Shown here piece by piece: positions 55,962 to 64,000 of a stretch of 64,000 nt of DNA. Origin of the DNA: Dugong dugon (taxonomy: Eukaryota; Chordata; Mammalia; Sirenia; Dugongidae); assembly GCA_030035585.1 (NCBI GenBank), contig CM057466.1:114714182-114778181 (forward strand), in the 5' to 3' direction. Below the pieces are notes generated by a model that worked only from the letters and a program-made list of their open reading frames with translations, made no database searches and had not been told where the DNA came from. The translations under genes and the position numbers were made by a program. Every line of letters begins with the position of its first letter. The first letter of the stretch is position 1.

Positions 55962-58900
55962 AGGAGATGGAAATGCCAGAGCACCGGATGTTTCAGAATT
56001 TTGCCCAGGACTTGAACCCAAGCTGCTTGATCTTAAAGACTATCCTCGTAACCACTGAAATATATGGCCTTCCCCTTCCTTCCCATGAGATTCAGCCATG
56101 CCACATCCCTGGGGACTTAATAAGGGTCCTAGTTTTTCTTGAACCCAAGATAGCCCCATTTTGGAAAGGGTTAACTTCCAGTGCTTTGAAGACACATGCA
56201 CTGGCAAGCCTGAGTGGAATATTTCAGTCAGAGTCATCCATGTTACGTTTCTGTGCCATAGAAGCCTCTGGCAATATGGTCAGTCTTCTCTAATTTTCCT
56301 ACACTGGGTCTCTGTAGTATTTATGGTAGCTGCGGTTCATGTTGGGTGAAATGCAATTCTGCTGAACCTCCAGTTGCAGATCAACGCATACAATACATAA
56401 ATATGATATGTACAATAATAAGAAGGAGATAGAGATGCTCTTGCAGTCTATATGTTGGAGCAGAGAGAACCTTATCAGGACAGTCCTCCCCATCACACAC
56501 TGAAGCCTCAGAACAAAGATTTTCAACGTAGGGTCGTTGGTAGACTTTGGGGACTCCAACCAGAGGTCCATTTCTTAGTCCACGTCATCTGATGGGCTTT
56601 GTTGTATCAGTGCCCACAGGATCAAATGCAGTGATTCTTATTGCTGTAGCACTCAGACCCTTTATGCAATGGTCTTACTGACAAAGCAAATGCATTTCCT
56701 ATGGCTGAGGAACCAGATGCAACCCTTTTCTATAATGAGGGGTCTTACTGAGCGGCACAGGAGACCAGCTGAGTGACACAGAGTGCCCTTTTCCACTCAC
56801 ACCCCAGTCTTCTTCCTTGTTCTAGGCTCCGCACCCACCCAGAGGTGCCACTCAGCTCTGCCTAAATACTCCAGAGGAGGGTTGGGTTGGCAGAATGTGC
56901 CAGGTCCAAAGAGGGGCCTTTACTTCCAAAGCCCTGTAGTGTTAGGAAAATCTTCAAAGCTCAGTCTGAACATGTATTCTCTGCTTTGTTCCTTCCTCTA
57001 CACTCACAAACATTAGAAAATTCTTCTGCCATAACACATCCTTCCAAGAGCTTGATCTCAGTTCTCATTCCACTGTTGCCCCATTCACACTCTCCCTAAA
57101 TCTTCTCTTCTATCAACTGAACATCTTTTGATTTTCCAAAAATATTCCTCATATATCAGACATGCTCTCCAAACACACACTCAACTCTACTTTTTTATTT
57201 GCCACCCTCTTTCTGGTTTTCTATAACTTAGTCACTAAGCCAACCACACCAAACAACAATTCCCCATCCAGACCCTCAGCCTATGGCACAGAAGAAGAAA
57301 GAATCTGGGTGGACTTTTCTTAGTCAAATGCTTTGGCTGATAATTTAAAAGCTGATTGTCACTTTCAACAAAGGTGGGTTACAACTGAACTTCAGTTCAT
57401 CATCTTTCGTCATCTGCTCTTTCAAAACACAAATGGTTGAGTCTGACTCCATGTGGGCCCAGGTCTGGGGGTTGAGTGGCCAAGATGGGAAACAGGTCCT
57501 GGGTTTCTGCCCTGGAGCAAGCAAATGCTTCAGTGAAGGAAAGAGACATCTATAAATGCATAATCACGTAAGTTCCATACGTTTATGAACTAAATTGACC
57601 CAGTGAGATGAAGTCTACATATAGCAGAGATTAAGTAGACGTGCTTAGCTGTGGCCTGTTGAGCTAGCTTAATGAGTGGTAGTTAGAGAGGAATGAGCAA
57701 TTCTGAGCATCATTGCACAGTTTTTATAGCTACTGCCAATCACACCATCAAAGATTGTCAACAGTGTCTTCTGATTTTTGAAACTCCTTCCTATTGGTTT
57801 GAATCAGTCTCTCAGGAAACTAGAATTTATACACATAACAAGTGCATGTTATTACTGGATTATTTTCAAGCATACAATATATTTATCTGTTTCTATGTGT
57901 AATGGATTAGAGGCATAAGAAAACAAGAACTGAAAAATACTGAACAAGGCCTAACTGATCCCAAAGTTTGGAATATTCGAGAGTAAAACTTGAGACATTC
58001 AAGAGTTAAGCAGCCAGACCCTCTGAACTAAAGTTGCATTGAGCTCCTGGAGGTTCATCTGTCACTAGTCTGTGTGTGTTAGCCCTATCAACTAGTCAGT
58101 CTATGTTGAGGCCACTTGTCAGCTGAAAGTTGACCTTTCCCTTCGTGTATTTGTCCAAGGAAGCATAGCACCCCATATTCACAGCAGCACAACAGAGAAT
58201 TCTTGTGCGTTTCATATGACCCTCATCCACTTTTCAGCTCATAGGATCTCTGTCTTGACTGACATTTCATTAATAAGCATTTTTTGCACGCATTACGTTG
58301 AGTCAAAAAAAAAAACTTACTTTTTATTGAGTATAGTAATTTTCTATCATCCTTTGTGTTATTGAGAAATCTCTGAAGGGCCCATAATATTCAAATTAAT
58401 TTCGTGTGCATGTGGTGGTTGGGGAGGGGGCTTATTCTTGGCAGTCTGTTCGTGGGGAATTGGCCTGGGTTTTAACAGGAAGCTCATTACACTACATTCG
58501 AATCACCCATCCCTCCTCTCACTCCAAGCCCCAAACTTCAGATTTGGACTCTCACACATTCTCTTCTACTTCTCTTAAGTAAAAATAAACAGCATATAAA
58601 ATTAAGTACTTTCACACTTCTGCTGAGGAAGCATCAGGTATCATAATTAAGGGTCATTGGTTCCTTATGTAGACTGTAGTTACGTAACTGAGATGGACAG
58701 TTTCCACAGTTATTGTCACTCAGCTTCTTTTCCTGAGTTCTAGTCTACAAGCCCATTAAGAAGTATTGTGACTTAATCACTTAAAGCCATAAAAACAAAA
58801 ATTATAAATGTTGTGTGTAAAAACATACGCTTTTAATTTAGAGGCCAAAGGATATGAAATTGTATGTATGTGTCAGAAAGTTTTGCTTGAGTCTGGTAAA

Positions 58901-60055
58901 TACATTCATCATTTTTAAATGCACATTTGCATATTTTTGAGTTGTAATCACCCGGCTTCTTTTGCTGCTATATCCTGGGAGAGAGTAGAATAAAGAAAAC
59001 AACGTTCACTCAGAAAGACACCCAGCAAAGCCTTCTGAGCTTTTGTAGTGCTCACCCTCAGATCCCAGATGGAAACCTCAAATCTCAAGTGGTATTTGCA
59101 GCTTTATCTTAATTAATATCTCATAGCACGGTCTCTCTATGAAAACAATTACAGGGTAAATGGTGTGACTTTTTTTCTCAAAAGACTTGAAGATAATGTA
59201 TTCTTAGTTGTCATTGTAGCCCTAGTATAAAATTATGTTATCTACAGTCTTCAGAATTCTAATTTATTTTTTAAAAATTTGCATTTTGTTCTTTTTCTCA
59301 GTCAGCATATATATAGCAGATAGGGACAAAAAGAATAGGTGGCATTTCATATAATGTTTGCCATAGACTTCTTATTCTACTAATGTATTTAGGGAGAATA
59401 ATATACTAGTCTAAACTAGGCTTTTCTCCTTCTCTGTTGGTAATTAGCACTAGAGGGGATGGGTCTGAGTTAACTATTAATAGTTTAGAGGTAAATCTGA
59501 ATTTTGAAAACAGAAACAACAAATTATCAGCCCGAGTAAAAACCCAATTCTTTGCTCATGCTTATTTTAAGAACTTATCAATGAGTGGAAATCTCCAACT
59601 GTGTCAGACTATTGAACAATAGTGTTTTCCAAGCTGCTGTTCATTTATGTTGCATACTGCTGTATACCTGTATTGTTGTCTAACAGTGTTAATTTCTTCT
59701 AACCATAAGGGGTACAGAAAAAGAACTTTCCGTGATGTCCCTGAGCCATCAGGCAATAGTCTTATGTTTACATAAGTTGCTTTAGCACTCTTCAACATTT
59801 GACTAAAGGACTCTTGCCTGCAAGTCGGAACTTAACACAAAGCAAAAACAATTTATACAGCCAGGAAGAACTCCTAACCTCATTGTTATGTTAACCAAGT
59901 CAGCCATGACTTACTGTTATTACTTATAGTCTGCACTGGAGGAATGAAGTAAATAGGATTAGAGGGAATTACACGTGTGTGGCACCAGCCCCATGCCTGA
60001 CTCGGAGGGAGCTCATAAAACTCTTCCTTCCCTGCTCACCCCTCCTCTGAACTTA
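55962..60055. other. Long unique stretch (about 4.1 kb)
   Basis: I recognise no repeat family, RNA gene or exon. The frames are short (up to 108 codons at 55967-56293) and mutually overlapping. The absence of young SINEs over 4 kb is notable against the density elsewhere in the window. Confidence 0.35.
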
Positions 60056-60059
60056 ACAG

Positions 60060-60250
60060 CTACCAGTTAGTGTTTGCCAAGCACTTTACATTTCACCGTA
60101 TTTGACTCTCAGGGAAACTCAACCATGCAGCGATGTCCCCCACCTCCCAGGTGCAGACACATAAACTCAGAGAGCTCAAGTAACTTGGCCAAGGTCAAAC
60201 AATGAGTGGCTGGTGGGGCCAGGGCTCGGTGCAGTGTACTGGCCACAATA
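60060..60250 (+). repeat. MIR SINE
   Basis: GCCAAGCACTTTACATTTCAC, CTCAGGGAAACTCAACC, AACTTGGCCAAGGTCAAAC and GGGGCCAGGGCTCGG: the sense MIR core and tail. Confidence 0.75.
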
Positions 60251-61848
60251 GCCCAGCGATCTCCTACTTTACTGCATGTATCCACATATCACATCAGTCC
60301 TCTCCTCCATGTCCCCTTATTCTCCTTGCCTTCTCCATCAAGCCTTCATTAAAACAATCTACAAATACTTAAAATTGAGAAATAATAAGATACTCCAGAG
60401 TTCAGCAATAGCAGTCTAGAATGTATAAAGAGCAAGCGTCCAGAACTGAAGATGTTTTCTGCGTGTGATTTCACTCGTTTTCCACTATCTTATTCTGTAG
60501 GTGGAGTGATTGTGCTCACTCTCTGAGCATCCCCACTGTTTGCCCGCTTGGCTCTCTCTCCTGGTCTTGGCCATTAGCCTAACGTTGCTTCCTGTCGCTG
60601 TATGACTACCTCAGGTCTTTGCTTTTTAATCTGTGACCAGTGCAAACTATACCTGCCCTGATATTCTCACAGGGGTGCTAGAAGAGCAAGTGGCAAGTGC
60701 TTTGGAAAAACAAAGGAAAAGGTACACCACACAGACAGAGCCCTGGCTCCTCCCTGAGACCTAGCTGAGATCCTCCCTAGTTCTCTGCCGCAACATCTCT
60801 ACCAGCTCCTGGGTAACCGACATGATGCCGGTGGAGACCCTGGGGCCCAAACACACAAAGTCCTGCTCCTTCCCTCACCCCATCTCCCTGCTTCTGCTGA
60901 GACATAGTCAGGAACGAGGGATGCCTCGGCGCCTGGACAACCTCAGACAAAAATCCACCAAAGAATATAATTTTAAATTTGTAGTTAAATCTTCTTTTAA
61001 TTAAATACTCCCTGGCAATATGGTGGTACAGAGTAGGTCCTACAACATATATTGCTAACGTCATTTTGCTCATTGGAAACTTCAGAATGATCCCTGGAGC
61101 CATATGCAGCCTCATCTTCCTTGTTAAAGCCTCTTTTCCTCCAAGACTGCCTTGTGCTTACAGAAAACCTCAACTCCAGTGGGTGTAACCAGGGTTATTT
61201 TTCCTAAGACACACAGTGAAAGTGTCGATTCCAGTGTGTGCTACAAAGTATTTAGTAAGTATTATTCTCTATGACAGCTTTCCCGCTACAGGCGTGAATT
61301 CCTTTTTACTTAGGATTGAACCTATGTCAACTGCAGCCGCATCTCCAGGGGTCTGTTCTTGTTGGCTCTAGAAGCACTATCTAGCCTGCTTCAGTCCAAT
61401 GCTCTGAAAGATAGTTACTGTTCAATATCTGAGCTGCATTTTGATGAAGAGTTTATTACACTGCAAATTGCTAGAAATAACTAACCTTTAATTACACATA
61501 GATACTGTATGAACAAAAGATGTAAACAAGCCACTGGTGAACGTTGACGGGATCTCTCTAACTGCAGCCCGTTCACATCAGAGTGGTTGCTTCCAGCTGG
61601 AATGCAACTTCATTATAACAGTCAATTGTTTGCCCAGGAAAGCTGTGTTCTGGGCACTGCAGACCTGAAGACCTGCGTGGTACTTGGTCTGTTTCCTCAC
61701 CATTGGAAGAAGACAAACTAGTGAGGGAAGGAGTTAAAGGAATCGCTGTGAAGGTTGCAGGGGAACTACAGCTGCGGTGAGCACTGCTCCTCAACCCCCA
61801 TGCCACGTTAGAAGGACTATTTTCTTTTTGACCTCTTTGGTGAGGTCT
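60251..61848. other. Unique DNA, GC-richer around 60770-60960
   Basis: No repeat is recognised. The minus strand near 60890-60768 holds short exon-like text (ATG-TCG-GTT-ACC-CAG, then 15 open codons to a TAG) but no supporting frame upstream. A 112-codon minus frame (61115-60777) crosses it in another phase. Neither is called as a gene. Confidence 0.3.
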
Positions 61849-62015
61849 CGGAGCCCTGGTGGTGCAGTGGTTAAGTGTTAGGCTGCTAACCAAAAGGTCA
61901 GCAGTTCAAATCCACCAGCCTTTCCTTGGAAACCCTATCTGGCAGTTCTACTCTGTCCTATAGGGTCACTATGAGTGGGAATTGACTCGACAGCAACAGG
62001 TTTGGTTTGCTTTGG
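61849..62015 (+). mobile_element. AfroSINE with TSD
   Basis: Sense: GGAGCCCTGGTGGTGCAGTGG, CTAACCAAAAGGTCAGCAG, CCTTGGAAACCCTATCTGGC, ATTGACTCGACAGCAACAGG, then a TTTGGTTTGC-type tail. The duplication is TTTGGTGAGGTCT (61836-61848) and TTTGGTGAGATCT (62016-62028), one mismatch. It is the short type lacking the middle RTE-like block. Confidence 0.95.
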
Positions 62016-62028
62016 TTTGGTGAGATCT

Positions 62029-62226
62029 AAGCAGCCCTGGTGACACAGTAGTTAAGTGCTCGACTGCTAACCAAAAGGTTAGTGGTTCGAACCCACCAGC
62101 TGTTCCTCAGAAGCAAGACCTGGCAATCTGCTCCCGTAAAGATTACAGCCTAGGAAACCCTATGGGGAAGTTCTACTCTGTCCTATAAGGTCACTATGAG
62201 TTGGAATCGACTCAATGGCAACGAGT
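62029..62226 (+). mobile_element. AfroSINE, second of a tandem pair
   Basis: Sense and complete: CAGCCCTGGTGACACAGTAG, GGTTCGAACCCACCAGC (intact B box), GACCTGGCAATCTGCTCCCG, ATTGGAATCGACTCAATGGC-like tail. It directly follows the duplication of the first copy. Confidence 0.95.
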
Positions 62227-62399
62227 GACTGAGGACTAATTTACATACCGTAAAGTCTCCTTATTTTTAAACATGCAATCCAGTGACTTCTAGTAAATTT
62301 ACTATTATGCAGTCACCATCACAATCTAGTTTGAGAACATCCATCAACCTAAAAAAGAAACTGTGAGTCCACTGCAGTCCCCTGTCTCCCACCCCCCGC

Positions 62400-62525
62400 C
62401 TCAGGTGCTTGGTCACTCTTAAAAATACAAATGCCCACATCCCACAGCAGACTGCCTAGGTCAGAATGTTGGGGACGTGGTCCTGACACATGTCCTAAAC
62501 CTCCTCAGGTGATTTCAACTTGACC
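62400..62525 (+). mobile_element. MER5A-like fragment
   Basis: AAAAATACAAATGCCCACATC, GCCTAGGTCAGAATGTTGG and CTCCTCAGGTGATTTC follow the MER5A middle to right part. Confidence 0.5.
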
Positions 62526-62699
62526 CAGGTGTGATAACCACCTTGAGAAGGGGAGTCAGCATTAAACTTGCTGGAGGGAGGACTCCAGAAGACTCAGAAA
62601 GTGAAGTAATCCATCAGAAACAGTTCGAGGCACCTGAAATTCTCCAAATTATCCTTGTGACACAGGATCCTTGAGTCCAGCTTATGAATCAGTTTATTG

Positions 62700-63360
62700 T
62701 TGCGTTTCTCACACTGATTTACATAAAAATGATGTGTTTTTCATGTAGAATAGAATTTATTTTATGAAGATGTTAAATCTACAAAGATTATCACCTAAAA
62801 TATGTTTGACTCAAGGTTAGAACCTATTTAGAAAACTTTGTTTTTCATATACAGTTCCAAAGTTTATTAATTTAAATCTAAATTACAATAAGACACCATA
62901 AACACTGTACCTCCCCAAATGAACACATTTTCCAATTCTTGTAAAAGCCAAATGAGTTCATCATAATTAATGCTATAGAACAAACTCTGCATAATAATAA
63001 TTAACCACATATTGTTAAGTGCTATCAAAAATGCACAGCATTTAATTAGCTTGAAACAACATTCTCACTGTATATTACAAAATGAGCTAATGTTATTCTT
63101 TGGATGATCACTCTTCAGCAGGAAGTACTTTTGCTAACAGTCTTTTAATGTATTTATTAGTACTCCAATAATATTGAAGTAGTGCAGTAGCAATTTAGTT
63201 TAAATATTCCATTTCAATTAAACATTTGACCTCTTTGAACTCTCTGGAATTCTCAAATTAGGGATTGGTTTGTAATTATGCCATTTATGGATACAGTATA
63301 ATATAATAACTCTAAAGGTTTATTGTTTCATTACCTAATGGGGATGATCTGTATAATGAA
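62700..63360. promoter_or_regulatory. Candidate conserved non-coding element
   Basis: Repeat-free and very rich in TAAT/ATTA words: GTTTATTAATTTAAATC, CATCATAATTAATGC, GCATTTAATTAGCTTG, CAATTAAACATTTGACC, TTTGTAATTATGCC and CATTACCTAATGGGG. It resembles enhancer-type conserved DNA. Evidence is compositional only. Confidence 0.35.
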
Positions 63361-63945
63361 AGATTTCTAACATATCAGCACCAATTCCCTTAAGGATGGG
63401 ACCAGTCACAATGTTAGTCAAGGTCATGAGAGAAAAATATGGCAGTAGCCGATACACTAGGCAAGAGCTCAAACTCAGTAAACGTGGGATCTGCTCCCAA
63501 GCCAGTCACTGATTTGCAATGTTTCCTGAGGCAGCGTTCCCCTCCTCTGAGTATAGTCTCTTCTATGAAATGGAATAATATTGTGTGATTCACTTTTACC
63601 TCCCAAAGCTCTTATAAGACTAGACTAGTCTAAAATTTATGAGTAAATGACTTCGTGTTAATGGGTGGTATGAATAACCACAATAAAACGTGAGGTTACA
63701 GTATAATGTTTTGTGGAGAAAATTATTGTCATCCTCATTTTTATTCTATAAAGAAAATGAGACTTCACAAAAACTGTCATGTTGAATTTGGATTTGCACT
63801 TTTATCGATCTTTAAAATTTAGTAACAAGTACCACCTACGTAGAAATACCATAGCTGTGTATTGAAGTGAAACACTTAAAGTAAGTAAGCATGCGAGAAG
63901 CAACGTTGAGTTTGTACTGAATAAAAATGGCAGTCTTTGATTATG
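63361..63945. other. AT-rich unique DNA
   Basis: No feature is recognised. Confidence 0.3.
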
Positions 63946-63949
63946 TGTT

Positions 63950-64000
63950 TCATTGTTGTCGTTAGGTACTGTCGAGCTGGTTCCACCTCATCTCATAGTG
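63950..64000 (-). mobile_element. RTE/AfroSINE 3' tail at window edge
   Basis: TTGTTGTCGTTAGGTACTGTC and CTGGTTCCACCTCATCTCATAG match the antisense tail of an RTE (GTTAGGTGCTGTCGAG type). The rest lies beyond the window. Confidence 0.75.

Noticed and set aside
1-64000. CRISPR arrays, operons, phage or bacterial mobile elements
   Set aside because: No regularly spaced repeats with unique spacers and no dense coding. All repeats found are vertebrate transposons or simple sequence.

Overview
This is vertebrate nuclear DNA from an afrotherian mammal, most likely an elephant or close relative. The basis is about fifteen copies of a tRNA-headed SINE matching AfroSINE (sense heads such as GGAGCCCTGGTGG, body GGCAGTTCTACTCTGT, tail AATCGACTCGACGGCAAC). 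With them are 5'-truncated and internally deleted RTE/Bov-B-type LINE copies, an L1 with an unusually long 3' UTR, MaLR-type LTRs, and ancient MIR, L2, MER5A, MER20 and L1MB-like relics. No prokaryotic features are present: no operons, no ribosome binding sites, no CRISPR.

I found no convincing protein-coding host gene. The open frames are short and most are chance; the only long one (516 codons, minus strand, 35116 to 33566) is the reverse-transcriptase part of a dead L1. The window therefore reads as a gene desert or the inside of a large intron. One 58-bp stretch (19198-19255) has exon-like splice borders, and a CpG-rich patch (about 28980-29340) could be a promoter or distal regulatory island. 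Several repeat-free AT-rich blocks with many TAAT/ATTA homeodomain cores (about 18000-18420, 22950-23780, 28560-28960, 62700-63360) look like conserved non-coding elements, as often flank developmental regulators; this is inference only.

Layout. 1-11.5 kb: ancient L2/LTR/MIR/MER5A relics, an L1 3' end, five AfroSINEs, a tRNA-Gly-headed SINE, a G-rich minisatellite and an RTE 3' end. 11.5-20.5 kb: mostly unique, with a 97-bp hairpin, old L1 and L2 pieces, a CNE-like block and the candidate exon. 20.5-31.9 kb: L1MB-type 3' end, MER20, SINEs, CNE-like blocks and the CpG-rich patch. 31968-39533: a full-length 7.57-kb L1 on the minus strand with a perfect 17-bp target-site duplication. 39.5-41.8 kb: a deleted RTE and two adjacent AfroSINEs. 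43.2-47.1 kb: an LTR-rich zone with a solo MaLR LTR in a CA-rich satellite, and a MaLR LTR split by a nested antisense MaLR provirus. 47-64 kb: mostly unique DNA with scattered SINE, RTE, MIR and L1MB copies.

The most informative result is comparative. The internally deleted RTE copies keep the 5' and 3' ends of the LINE, and the middle of AfroSINE, the tRNA-Gly SINE and the RTE 5' region can be aligned within this one window. This suggests that these SINEs were assembled from both ends of their partner LINE.
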